Below, in pieces: positions 5,982-13,421 of a stretch of 22,666 bases of DNA. The stretch lies in the IMG/VR virus record IMGVR_UViG_3300009106_000033, positions 1 through 22,666 of that record; one strand, written 5' to 3'. Under the pieces are notes generated by a model that saw nothing but the letters and a program-made list of their open reading frames with translations, had not been told where the DNA came from and did no database searches. The translations under genes were made by a program, and so were the position numbers. Numbering within the stretch: position 1 is the first letter of the stretch; each line of letters begins with the position of its first letter. Source of the stretch: a virus.

Positions 5982-6067
5982 AACATTCCATAACTATCCC
6001 ATGTTGCAATTATATAATATACACCATAGATACACAATGAATGAAATAGAAACATTGAGAGTGTCAT
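5978..6067 (-). CDS. 29-residue membrane peptide between PRPP synthetase and the next gene
   Basis: A short ORF begins with the ATG that overlaps the PRPP synthetase stop (ATGA) and ends with a TGA that overlaps the next start (ATGA), so it fills the gap exactly. The peptide begins MTLSMFLFHSL, continues with a hydrophobic, Tyr-rich stretch (CIYGVYYIIA) and ends TWDSYGML: one membrane helix. No clear ribosome binding site, so translation would rely on coupling. The double 4-base overlap, which is the style of neighbouring genes, is the main argument that it is real. Confidence 0.5.
   Translation of the reverse strand: MTLSMFLFHSLCIYGVYYIIATWDSYGML
5984..5998. repeat. 15-bp direct repeat, copy 2
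   Basis: The same CATTCCATAACTATC as at 5612-5626. Here it covers the end of the 29-residue ORF and the translation-initiation region of the membrane-protein gene. Confidence 0.7.
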
Positions 6068-6990
6068 GAGAATAATACCGATATGGATTCGTCATGATGC
6101 ACTCTGCGTATTGCTTCTGCAAATAGTTTGCTTACAGATAGCACTTTGACCTTTTGATTATCATATTGTGGAATTGAATCAGTGATGGTCAGCCCACTCA
6201 TGTTGGATTTGTTGATAGTCTTCATCCCTCCGTTGCTTAATACGCCATGCGTTATATACGCTTGCACTTCTTCTGCTCCATTGGCCAAAAGAGCATCTGC
6301 CGCCTTGACAAATGTTCCTCCTGTATCCACTATATCGTCTACTATTATACATTGCTTTCCTTTGACTTTACCGATTACGTTCATTGCTTCGCTTTCATTC
6401 GCTTTGTCTCTGCGTTTATCTACGATAGCAATGTCCAGATTAAGTTCTTTTGCGATAGTCCTTGCTCGTCTGACACCACCTGCATCAGGTGATACAATAA
6501 GTGCATTTCCATTACTCACCATTGGTTTTTTCTTTAGGTCTTTGACGAATAATGATTTAGACCTCAAGTCATCTACAGGAATGTTAAAGAATCCTTGTAT
6601 TTGACCAGCATGTAAATCCATAGTCAATACTCTGTCAGCACCAGATGCTTGTATCATATCTGCTACTAATTTTGCGGAAATTGGTGTTCTAGCGGAGGGT
6701 TTTCTATCTTGTCTAGCGTAACCATAATAAGGCATAACAGCCGTAATGCGACCGGCACTCGCACGTTTACATGCATCAATGACAATCAATAATTCCATGA
6801 GATTGTCGTTTGCAGGGTTGCAAGTGCTTTGTATAATAAAGACATCTTCACCACGAATGTTCTGATGTATTTCACAAAAGATTTCACCATCAGCAAATCG
6901 TGTCAATTTCATTTCACCTAATGCAATGCCTGCATGATTTGATATGTGACTTGCAAGCAGTTTATTAGAATTACCAGATAATAAAATCAT
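6064..6990 (-). CDS. prs: Ribose-phosphate pyrophosphokinase (PRPP synthetase)
   Basis: 308 aa, the usual family length. It makes PRPP from ribose 5-phosphate and ATP, the common precursor for purine, pyrimidine, NAD, histidine and tryptophan synthesis. Motifs are intact: RFADGE near the N-terminus, the ATP-binding PYYGYARQDRK, active-site His127 in DLHAGQIQGFF, the flexible-loop KRR (about 192-194), and the PRPP loop IIVDDIVDTGGTF (about 215-227). The ATG at 6990 is preferred over an in-frame GTG at 7002 because it has GGAAGG at good spacing and makes an ATGA overlap with the upstream stop. The sequence style is alphaproteobacterial. It shares an operon with two phosphoribosyltransferases and Amt. 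Confidence 0.95.
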   Translation of the reverse strand: MILLSGNSNKLLASHISNHAGIALGEMKLTRFADGEIFCEIHQNIRGEDVFIIQSTCNPANDNLMELLIVIDACKRASAGRITAVMPYYGYARQDRKPSARTPISAKLVADMIQASGADRVLTMDLHAGQIQGFFNIPVDDLRSKSLFVKDLKKKPMVSNGNALIVSPDAGGVRRARTIAKELNLDIAIVDKRRDKANESEAMNVIGKVKGKQCIIVDDIVDTGGTFVKAADALLANGAEEVQAYITHGVLSNGGMKTINKSNMSGLTITDSIPQYDNQKVKVLSVSKLFAEAIRRVHHDESISVLFS

Positions 6991-7199
6991 TTTTTTATCC
7001 ACCTTCCAGTCTCATCTTGTTTAAGAGACCTCCAATGTTTACCTGGATAAAATGCATCTAAATGACAATCATCGTGAGTTAGACATTTTATAAATGGCAC
7101 ACCTTTCATCATATGTGTATTTGCTACTACCTCATCAACTAATTCACGGTAAACTCCCCAACCCTCAGAAATTGGGTTGGGCTGTTTTATTTTACTCAA
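6987..7199 (-). CDS. Small hypothetical protein, start uncertain
   Basis: 70 aa if it begins at the TTG at 7199 that overlaps the Amt stop (TTGA); 41 aa if it begins at the first ATG (Met30). Neither has a clear ribosome binding site. No family recognised. The C-terminal half is rich in Cys, His, Asp and Trp (CLTHDDCHLDAFYPGKHWRS), possibly metal binding. The region just after the TTG holds a GC-rich hairpin (7157-7181), so the first 20 codons may be leader rather than coding. Its stop overlaps the PRPP synthetase start. Confidence 0.5.
   Translation of the reverse strand: MSKIKQPNPISEGWGVYRELVDEVVANTHMMKGVPFIKCLTHDDCHLDAFYPGKHWRSLKQDETGRWIKK
7157..7181 (+). terminator. GC-rich hairpin with T-rich tail on the plus strand
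   Basis: CCCAACCC (7157-7164) pairs with GGGTTGGG (7174-7181) around a 9-base loop. On the plus strand it is followed by a T-rich tail (TGTTTTATTTTA), the form of a Rho-independent terminator. That would stop antisense transcription. On the minus strand, the direction of the genes, the tail is weak (AGTTTACC), so there it may instead protect or trim the amt mRNA 3' end. It lies 15-40 bases after the amt stop. Confidence 0.4.
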
Positions 7200-8434
7200 T
7201 TTGATACCAAATTAAGAGATTGTTCACTTTCAGGAACAAATGTTCCTCTACCTAATTTAATTTCGTCATGAGTAACAAATTCACCATGACCTATCGTATA
7301 AGCAGAATGACCAAATTCAGCAATGTCAATACCCTGAGTTTCTTCTTCCAAAGAAATCCGGAGTCCCATTGCTAGTTTAATAACATACCAAACTGCAAAA
7401 CTAGAGCCAAAAACAAATGCTCCAATAATTAAAATGCCCTGTATTTGCGACATCAAACTTACTTCATGATTAAACACTCCTACTGCTAATGTTCCCCATA
7501 TACCAGCAACTAAATGAACAGACAATGCTCCTACCGGATCATCAATTTTTAGTTTATCCCACATAGGGATTGCTAGTACACATAATCCTGCTCCAATTAT
7601 TCCTATAACAGTTGCTAACCACATAGTAGGATAATCAGGACCTGCAGTAATAGAAACTAGTCCTGCTAATGCACCATTCAATACCATCGTCAAATCAACT
7701 CTTTTATATAACAGTTGAGTCAAAATCATAGCAGTAATAGCGCCAGCACAGGCGGCAATATTTGTATTTACAAACACACTTGCAATAGCATTTACATCTG
7801 CTTTAGTAGCCATTGCCAATTGACTACCACCATTAAAACCAAACCACCCCAACCAAAGAATCATTGTTCCTAAAGTTGCTAATGGAAGATTTGAAGGGGG
7901 AATCAAGTTAATTTTTCCGTCATCAGTATACTTACCTGATCTGGCACCTAATAATAGAACACCAGCAAGTGCGGCCCAACCTCCAACTGAATGAACAATT
8001 GTAGATCCTGCAAAGTCAGAGAACCCCATCTCAGATAGAAATCCCCCACCCCATGTCCAGGCTCCTTGCATAGGATATATGATTGCGGAAAGTACAAGAA
8101 CAAAAACCATAAATGACCAAAACCTCATTCGTTCTGCTATTGCTCCTGAAATAATAGATGCGGTTGTTGCGACAAAGACTACTTGAAAAAAGAAGTCAGA
8201 GGTCCCTGCATGGTCTCCATCCGACATGGCTCCATACATGAGATAATAACCACATGCGAGGAATGCTAGACAACTAAGAGCATATAAACAAACATTCTTA
8301 GTTAGGATTGCGGTCGTATTTTTCGTCCTCACCAATCCTGATTCTAACATTGCAAATCCAGCGGCCATCCAAAAAACAAGCACACCAGAAAATAATAACA
8401 AAAAAGTATTCAGAATATACTGAATATCGTCCAT
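7196..8434 (-). CDS. amt: Ammonium transporter, Amt family
   Basis: 412 aa from the ATG at 8434, which has AAGGAGAAAG just upstream; a codon further upstream would place the ribosome site inside the gene. Amt trimers move ammonium across the inner membrane. The full eleven-helix pattern is present: FWMAAGFAMLESGLVR at the N-terminus, GAIAERM, WTWGGGFLSEMGFSDFAGSTIVHSVGG with pore His148, GWFGFNGGS, and LSVHLVAGIWGTLAVG with the second pore His307. The C-terminal tail with EETQGIDIAEFGHSAY, the part that couples subunits and meets GlnK regulators, is also complete. No sign of decay. It sits in the nucleotide-metabolism run just after a structured leader. Confidence 0.95.
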   Translation of the reverse strand: MDDIQYILNTFLLLFSGVLVFWMAAGFAMLESGLVRTKNTTAILTKNVCLYALSCLAFLACGYYLMYGAMSDGDHAGTSDFFFQVVFVATTASIISGAIAERMRFWSFMVFVLVLSAIIYPMQGAWTWGGGFLSEMGFSDFAGSTIVHSVGGWAALAGVLLLGARSGKYTDDGKINLIPPSNLPLATLGTMILWLGWFGFNGGSQLAMATKADVNAIASVFVNTNIAACAGAITAMILTQLLYKRVDLTMVLNGALAGLVSITAGPDYPTMWLATVIGIIGAGLCVLAIPMWDKLKIDDPVGALSVHLVAGIWGTLAVGVFNHEVSLMSQIQGILIIGAFVFGSSFAVWYVIKLAMGLRISLEEETQGIDIAEFGHSAYTIGHGEFVTHDEIKLGRGTFVPESEQSLNLVSN

Positions 8435-8455
8435 CTTTCTCCTTCCGAGAAACAA

Positions 8456-8481
8456 AGCGGTAAGTCTTCCACCTTACCGCT
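8456..8481 (-). promoter_or_regulatory. Stem-loop in the amt leader
   Basis: AGCGGTAAG (8456-8464) and CTTACCGCT (8473-8481) form a perfect 9-bp stem with an 8-base loop. On the minus strand it is followed by TTGTTTC and then the amt ribosome binding site about 10 bases later. It could be a weak terminator or attenuator that sets amt expression below that of the upstream gene, or an mRNA processing site. The U-run is poor for a true terminator. Confidence 0.5.
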
Positions 8482-8493
8482 AATAATTAATAA

Positions 8494-8721
8494 TTAGGCA
8501 CTAGGTTTAGAATAAATGCCCCACAATACCCAAATTGCAACTAATCCGACGAGTCCTTCGCTTCCAAGTTGCTTTACTAATCCTACTACAGAACCGATCA
8601 CATCTAAACCGATAAACGGTACGGCGGCTCCAAAGAGGATCTGAAGCACTACTCCAAGTGCTATAAGTGATAAACCTATTTCTGTGATGGATCTAATCCA
8701 TCCGAGAATTTTATCTATCAT
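8494..8721 (-). CDS. Small membrane protein
   Basis: 75 aa with two hydrophobic stretches, at about residues 12-35 and 55-70, joined by a Gly-rich segment FGAAVPFIGLDVIGSVVGLV. It resembles a small protein family of unknown function common in marine T4-like phages; that match is from memory. Holin-like properties are possible but unproven. AAAAAGGAGAAAAATG gives a strong ribosome binding site, so it may be made in large amounts. It stands between the Gpt-like gene and amt and is followed by a stem-loop. Confidence 0.65.
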   Translation of the reverse strand: MIDKILGWIRSITEIGLSLIALGVVLQILFGAAVPFIGLDVIGSVVGLVKQLGSEGLVGLVAIWVLWGIYSKPSA

Positions 8722-8736
8722 TTTTCTCCTTTTTTA

Positions 8737-9207
8737 TTAGACTGGAGCATTCCACCATTGCTCCCACGGAAAATGTATCCATGTTTTAGTGGAATCCTTC
8801 GCAATCTCGTTGACATAATATGTTGGTTCAAAGTTACATTCATTGTTCCACCATAAGGTTGCATATTTAACATCAACTATATTCTGTTCTGGTCCTTTTC
8901 GTGGACCTTTGATATGTTGAGCCATTTTTTCAAATGTTTCTCCCGAATCACATATATCATCAACGATTAAAACCCTTTCATCGGTGGGTTTCGGCAAATA
9001 ATCTTCCCATTCAGGAAAATCTCTCAATGACGATTTAACAGGCTTAAACGGTTTCTTGAACCAATGAGATAACATAACACCAGGAGTGAGACCACCTCTG
9101 GATAATCCAACAATCACATTTGGGTCGAATTTGTCAAGAACAATATCTCTTGCAAGCACATTTACATCTCTTCTCATTTCTTCCCAACTATACCATAATT
9201 TATTCAT
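8737..9207 (-). CDS. Purine phosphoribosyltransferase (Gpt-like)
   Basis: 156 aa, near the length of xanthine-guanine phosphoribosyltransferase. These enzymes convert guanine, xanthine or hypoxanthine plus PRPP to the nucleotide. Seen: VIVGLSRGGLTPGVMLSHW (about 31-49, PPi-binding loop), the PRPP signature VLIVDDICDSGETF (about 79-92), and an aromatic C-terminus WIHFPWEQWW that is typical of the Gpt subgroup. ATTAAGGATTATC precedes the ATG. With PRPP synthetase and a second phosphoribosyltransferase in the same operon it would let the phage recycle bases from degraded host nucleic acid (inference). Confidence 0.8.
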   Translation of the reverse strand: MNKLWYSWEEMRRDVNVLARDIVLDKFDPNVIVGLSRGGLTPGVMLSHWFKKPFKPVKSSLRDFPEWEDYLPKPTDERVLIVDDICDSGETFEKMAQHIKGPRKGPEQNIVDVKYATLWWNNECNFEPTYYVNEIAKDSTKTWIHFPWEQWWNAPV

Positions 9208-9215
9208 GATAATCC

Positions 9216-9584
9216 TTAATCGACTTGTATATCTCTCGTTATATCTTTTATTTTTTCGATTTGTTTTGTAATGATTTCGTCACGTTTTGGCCAGTAAATA
9301 TAATCTTTATCTGGATTTTTCATCAAATTATACAATAGAGGTAAAATAAGTTTCTCAACTTTAAGCATGTCTTCCACATACTTTTCTTCAAGATACTCTT
9401 TTTTGTAATTGATTTCGTTGATAGCGGAATCTATCTTTTTTTCTAGATTTGTGAGGGATTCTGATTTTGCTTCGACTTCTACAATTTTCTTTTCGACCTC
9501 AGTCGTTTTCGCTTTGTATTCTTCATCATCTACCGCAGAAAAACCAAAATCAAAATCTGCGTATTCTTCAGGTATTGTTGCCAT
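9216..9584 (-). CDS. Coiled-coil protein with acidic N-terminus, unknown function
   Basis: 122 aa. The N-terminus (EEYADFDFGFSAVDDEE) is acidic and aromatic and recalls a short motif of hypothetical proteins in T4-like marine phages (from memory). Residues about 25-75 show heptad-like spacing with many Lys and Glu, a likely coiled coil. The end (YWPKRDEIITKQIEKIKDI) is helical too. It overlaps the RuvC-like gene by 17 bases, so it may serve recombination or replication, or be a packaging or virion accessory; I cannot tell which. Confidence 0.6.
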   Translation of the reverse strand: MATIPEEYADFDFGFSAVDDEEYKAKTTEVEKKIVEVEAKSESLTNLEKKIDSAINEINYKKEYLEEKYVEDMLKVEKLILPLLYNLMKNPDKDYIYWPKRDEIITKQIEKIKDITRDIQVD

Positions 9585-10140
9585 AGGCGTGTCCGTACTT
9601 TGCTATGTAATAACTATCAACTATATCTGTGATAGGATTATTTAGTTTAATGTTAAACTCGTCTAATAGGTTTCTATTAGTCTCATCGGTGAATGCATCA
9701 TACATTTTTTCTTTGTTAGCATTACCTTTAGTTGTAGCGTATTTTTTAATAACGGTAGGAGCAACCATCTCGTATTTGATTCCCCATTTTGTGAGTGTGT
9801 CTTTGAGTATTGCCATATTCTCTGCTATGTGAAATACTCTACCAGTGGCGGCATATGCGTAGTCTTCTATATATGCTTTCGGTCTTTCTGGGCTTGTTGC
9901 AGTAATACAACAATTAATCACCCAGTTTGCAAGCCCATGATACCTCTGCAAATCAGTTTCCCAAGCAGGATATATGTCTGTTTTTATGCTCCGAATCTCG
10001 GCCCATTTTGATCGTTGTCGTTCATTATTCGCCAAACAAAAATGAGTACAAGTGCCAGAATTATAATTCCACTTATCGTTTCCATTGTACAGTGTTATTG
10101 CAGGACTGGTTAATGAATAATCAATCCCAATTATCTTCAT
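9568..10140 (-). CDS. RuvC-like RNase H-fold nuclease
   Basis: 190 aa. The start MKIIGIDYSLTSPA gives the first strand and catalytic Asp7 of the RuvC/RNase H fold. Glu92 in AYIEDYAYAATG and Asp172/Asp175 in ITDIVDSYYIA complete the expected acidic site that binds two metal ions. RuvC-type enzymes cut four-way DNA junctions; in T4-like phages this job is usually done by endonuclease VII (gp49), while many marine relatives carry RuvC-like proteins. It overlaps the zinc-ribbon gene by 20 bases. A relaxed-specificity flap or junction nuclease is the alternative. Confidence 0.75.
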   Translation of the reverse strand: MKIIGIDYSLTSPAITLYNGNDKWNYNSGTCTHFCLANNERQRSKWAEIRSIKTDIYPAWETDLQRYHGLANWVINCCITATSPERPKAYIEDYAYAATGRVFHIAENMAILKDTLTKWGIKYEMVAPTVIKKYATTKGNANKEKMYDAFTDETNRNLLDEFNIKLNNPITDIVDSYYIAKYGHAYGNNT

Positions 10141-10267
10141 CTTCTTCTGGTGTTTCTACATAGGCACCGCAAAAAGGACAGTGGGATGGTGCCCTATGAC
10201 TAGTCCATGTAACTATATATGATTCGCTACACTCAACGCAATCAAAATCCTTTTCAATCTCGTTCAT
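10121..10267 (-). CDS. Zinc-ribbon protein (48 aa)
   Basis: ATG at 10267, TGA at 10121-10123. Cysteines are arranged as C10-x2-C13 and C30-x2-C33 (DCVEC and HCPFCG), a classic rubredoxin-like zinc ribbon, followed by an acidic tail rich in Glu and Asp. CGGAGAGG lies upstream at workable distance. It overlaps both neighbours (14 bases with 10254-10499, 20 with the RuvC-like gene). Small ribbons like this are frequent in T4-like phages beside replication genes, and the role may be binding nucleic acid or a protein partner. Confidence 0.8.
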   Translation of the reverse strand: MNEIEKDFDCVECSESYIVTWTSHRAPSHCPFCGAYVETPEEDEDNWD

Positions 10268-10499
10268 TTGCAGGCCTCTCCGAATCCTTATATTTTTTTA
10301 ATAAATGATAACAATGTTTAAGTCCGTCAGAATAACATTTAAGTCGTTCTGGCATGACCAAATGATTAAGGTCTGGTTTAGGGTTTCTTCTTATTTTTTC
10401 TCGTAAGTTAGAAACCCTAGTCATTTCATTTTCAATCTCGTCCATGATCTCCGCTAGGAGATTATCCGCATAGTGTTCTGGGACCATTGACATATCCAT
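10254..10499 (-). CDS. Small helical protein, unknown function
   Basis: 81 aa, with three Met codons near the start (residues 1, 3 and 5); the first has AAGG nine bases upstream. Sequence is helical: LLAEIMDEIENEMTRVSNLREKI then RLKCYSDGLKHCYHLLKKYKD. No domain recognised and no membrane segment. It overlaps the gene upstream by 38 bases, unusual even here, which supports tight packing. Confidence 0.6.
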   Translation of the reverse strand: MDMSMVPEHYADNLLAEIMDEIENEMTRVSNLREKIRRNPKPDLNHLVMPERLKCYSDGLKHCYHLLKKYKDSERPANERD

Positions 10500-10665
10500 C
10501 GTATTCAGCCTTATAATAATATAGTTTTTCTCGCAATTCTTTTATCTTTACTGCATTATATAGGTGTGATGGAACGATCAATTGTTCGCTTAATAAGTCC
10601 TCATAGTGTCGTATAGTCTGATATAATTCATCTTTCTCGGACAACGCATCTGATAATACTTGCAT
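10462..10665 (-). CDS. Small coiled-coil protein, unknown function
   Basis: 67 aa. Two helices are likely: LSEKDELYQTIRHYEDLLSE and VKIKELREKLYYYKAEYDGY, separated by a Pro-Ser turn, making a helical hairpin. No family recognised. The start overlaps the NrdJ stop (TAATG), so translation is coupled to the reductase. Confidence 0.6.
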   Translation of the reverse strand: MQVLSDALSEKDELYQTIRHYEDLLSEQLIVPSHLYNAVKIKELREKLYYYKAEYDGYVNGPRTLCG

Positions 10666-12596
10666 TAGATGTCCACCACTTCACAACCACCATCGGAGGC
10701 ACAAGCCAATTCTTGTGCTCCAGCAGTAAAGTCTTGCTCTTCGTATTTAGCCAACTGTAACCAATCAACATTTTTTGGCATTGTTTTCAATGCTTCTTCA
10801 TATTCTTCTTTTGTACAATCTTGATATGGTGCTTGACGATAAGTATGTTCATTAAAAGGAAGAAATGAGATACCACTGATATTGTCAAAGTTGTCCCAAA
10901 CCCAGTTACCTACTTCCATCCATTCATGTTCTTTGACTGAAATTGTCACTGATGGTTTATGCTCACACCAATGAGTTTGATATTTCTGCCAGAGTTCAAG
11001 TTGCTCTTTTGCGGTCATATCTTGTCTAAATACTGCATTTTTTGGACTCTGCATTGGAAATGAAAATACAGTTGTATGTTGTGGTTTCATTACATCTGCT
11101 TCGTTTGGAAACCCTGCATCTTTCATGAACGCACACAAAGGATCTTTGTTGTCTGCACGTACAGTTCTAATGTAATATGGATTATGTCTGGCATGGATAC
11201 CTGATGCAGAATCGACTAACTGACTAACCGTTCCGCTTGGCTTAACGCATGTAATAGCGGCAGATTGAGGAATGTCAAGTTTCTCTGCAAATTCTTTGTT
11301 TGTTGCAACCGCTTCTTGTTTAAGATTCTCTAATAAATCTTCTAGCCCTTTTTTCTTACCATTTGTAAGAGCATTGTCCATTATTCCTGTGAGAGAGACT
11401 CCAAGAAGTCGTTCTTCATCGCAGTTTCGTTTCCACTCTCTGGAGAGGTATTTGAAATTTGTGAGGGTTGATTGAAATGTGCCAAGGATAGTCGCCATGC
11501 GAACTTTCTTCCGTAAAGATTCGGCAGTGTCCCGTCCACGGACAACGACTTCTGAAAGGTTGCAAAACTCTCTGCTTCTAAGTATGATCTCACTGCAGGG
11601 GTTAGTTCCAAAGTCTTCTCTTGGTTCTCTTCTGATTTCTTCTTCATTGTTTAAACTTTCTACTTGTTTTTTGGCCGACATACTGTTATAGATTCCACGC
11701 TCTCCCGATTTAGAATCGTAGAGGGATAGCCACTCTCGCATGAAAGTCCCAATGTCTGGCTTTTCTTTATAGTTAACCGAATTATTGGCGAGGGCTCGTT
11801 GTTTATTATTCTCCCACCACTGTCCTGACTTAGCATGTCGCATTGTTTCGTCTTGTAAGTTTGACAGGCTGATAAGAGCAGAACGGCGGACCCCACCAAC
11901 AACAACAATTTCTGCAATTTTACATATAATATCATGTGCTTCTACCGGTTTAAGTTTACGCCCTGCACTATTCTGAAATGTATTTATTGTAAACTTAAAC
12001 AGTTCATCTAATGGCTCAGGACCTGATGCTCTACCTCCAAATGTTTTGAGTGGTGCTCCTGCAGGTCTCACATTTGAAAGATCCCACTTTGGTATTTGAC
12101 CTTGCCAAATAAGTGAGAGTAATTCTTTATATGCTTTAGCCCATCCTAATTTACTATCTGCTACAACTATTGTTGTGTCAGTCTCATGAAACTCTTCGGC
12201 AACTATTGGTAATTGAGCCACATACTCTTCTTCTACTGAAAATCCCACACCAGTACCATTCATGAGAATATACAACACTTCATCAAAGGATCTTGGAACA
12301 TCTACCTTAACATATGAACAATTATATCCTGCAATGTTTTCTTTCTTAAGGGCTTCACCTGCGGTCATCAAGCATCTCATGCTAGGCATAACATCTAGAT
12401 TAGTGATAGCCTCTCTCAGATCTGCCTCTAACCCATTATCTAATTTAAAACTATGTTTTGTATCTAAATGTTCTTTAAAAAAAGTAACCAATCTGTCAAC
12501 TGTTTCTTCCCATGATTCTCTACGTTTTAATGTATAATTCCATCTTGCATATCTTGATAAGTGAATAAATGATTGGTACTCGGTAGGTAGAGGCAT
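10665..12596 (-). CDS. nrdJ: Class II (B12-dependent) ribonucleoside-triphosphate reductase, monomeric
   Basis: 643 aa, somewhat shorter than the 739-residue Lactobacillus enzyme. It reduces ribonucleotides to deoxyribonucleotides with adenosylcobalamin as radical source, so no second subunit is needed. Landmarks: GYNCSY with Cys93 (redox pair), NPCSEI with Cys334 (thiyl radical) and Glu336, then CNLSEV with Cys345 (the partner Cys), CVKPSGTVSQLVDSASGIHARH for the phosphate-binding loop, and a terminal pair Cys632/Cys638 (CASDGGC) that would be re-reduced by thioredoxin. AAGGAGCAAAA precedes the ATG. It is flanked by ThyX and small proteins, a normal phage deoxynucleotide block. Host must supply cobalamin. 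Confidence 0.9.
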   Translation of the reverse strand: MPLPTEYQSFIHLSRYARWNYTLKRRESWEETVDRLVTFFKEHLDTKHSFKLDNGLEADLREAITNLDVMPSMRCLMTAGEALKKENIAGYNCSYVKVDVPRSFDEVLYILMNGTGVGFSVEEEYVAQLPIVAEEFHETDTTIVVADSKLGWAKAYKELLSLIWQGQIPKWDLSNVRPAGAPLKTFGGRASGPEPLDELFKFTINTFQNSAGRKLKPVEAHDIICKIAEIVVVGGVRRSALISLSNLQDETMRHAKSGQWWENNKQRALANNSVNYKEKPDIGTFMREWLSLYDSKSGERGIYNSMSAKKQVESLNNEEEIRREPREDFGTNPCSEIILRSREFCNLSEVVVRGRDTAESLRKKVRMATILGTFQSTLTNFKYLSREWKRNCDEERLLGVSLTGIMDNALTNGKKKGLEDLLENLKQEAVATNKEFAEKLDIPQSAAITCVKPSGTVSQLVDSASGIHARHNPYYIRTVRADNKDPLCAFMKDAGFPNEADVMKPQHTTVFSFPMQSPKNAVFRQDMTAKEQLELWQKYQTHWCEHKPSVTISVKEHEWMEVGNWVWDNFDNISGISFLPFNEHTYRQAPYQDCTKEEYEEALKTMPKNVDWLQLAKYEEQDFTAGAQELACASDGGCEVVDI

Positions 12597-12605
12597 TTTT
12601 GCTCC

Positions 12606-13421
12606 TTATTTTAATTTTTCTAAAAATTCTTTTGATTCTCGTTCTGATAGACCATATTTTGCCATTACCCAACTTCCATTTAGATTCTCTTTGATAATCC
12701 TCATCTCTTTGGCGGAAAATGTCTTTGAGTTTAAAATATAGTCTTCAAAGGCTTCACAACAAATAGGAAAATGTGGTTTTACCAATTCATACATTGCACT
12801 TGCGTAATCTTGTATCTCTTTTTGTGCGTGAGCATCCATACGTAATTTTGCAAAATGAAAAAAGTTATGTAAATCTATTTTCCAAATACACTCGGTGTAA
12901 TTTGAAACTGGTAAAACTGTTCTTGCAATTTCTCTTGCAATACCCTTAAACCCTTCATAAAATCCATCTAGAAGAGTAGGGTTAGCAATTTGTCTATAAC
13001 ACTCTTTTGCCTGATCGGTAGTTGCAACCATGCGACTTAAAACAAGAATTTTATTTTCTTGATCCAAATCTTGACCACGACCTTGATTGTTTGTTTCTGA
13101 TTGTTCTTGTACATCGGCTTCAGCAGGCAAATAAAATTCATCACTCATTAATGAGTACCGACCAGAGTATTCGTTTATGTTAGCAGTCCTATGTCTAACA
13201 AGTTGTCTCATCACGAATATTGGTAGTTTAATATGAAACTTCACTTCGCACATCTCAAATGGTGATGTATGTTTGTGTCTCATCAAATAACGAATTAGGT
13301 TTCTTGTTTGGTTAACCTTCCGTGTACCTTCACCGTAACTAATTCGGGCGGCATTTTCAACTTCCTCATCATTACCCATCACTTCTAATAACTTCACAAA
13401 ACCATGCTTATGTATTTTCAT
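12606..13421 (-). CDS. thyX: Flavin-dependent thymidylate synthase
   Basis: 271 aa. ThyX makes dTMP from dUMP with methylene-tetrahydrofolate and FAD/NADPH, needing no separate dihydrofolate reductase. The diagnostic RHRx7S motif is intact (RHRTANINEYS, Arg76-Ser86), with surrounding sequence VMRQLVRHR and GRYSLMSDEFYLP typical of the family. The C-terminal half has the expected helical features (WKIDLHNFFHFAKLRMDAHAQKEIQDYA). ATG overlaps the primase stop (ATGA); the gene is placed between primase and NrdJ, matching the dNTP supply theme. Confidence 0.95.
   Translation of the reverse strand: MKIHKHGFVKLLEVMGNDEEVENAARISYGEGTRKVNQTRNLIRYLMRHKHTSPFEMCEVKFHIKLPIFVMRQLVRHRTANINEYSGRYSLMSDEFYLPAEADVQEQSETNNQGRGQDLDQENKILVLSRMVATTDQAKECYRQIANPTLLDGFYEGFKGIAREIARTVLPVSNYTECIWKIDLHNFFHFAKLRMDAHAQKEIQDYASAMYELVKPHFPICCEAFEDYILNSKTFSAKEMRIIKENLNGSWVMAKYGLSERESKEFLEKLK

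Noticed and set aside
11381-11935. Minus-strand frames of 88 and 91 codons within the reductase gene
   Set aside because: Both are in an alternate frame within well-conserved nrdJ sequence and have no family match.
11981-11988. AATAAATA on the minus strand within nrdJ (another at 17767-17774 in the fibre gene)
   Set aside because: Both are explained by Ile-Asn codons inside coding sequence, with no gene start shortly after.
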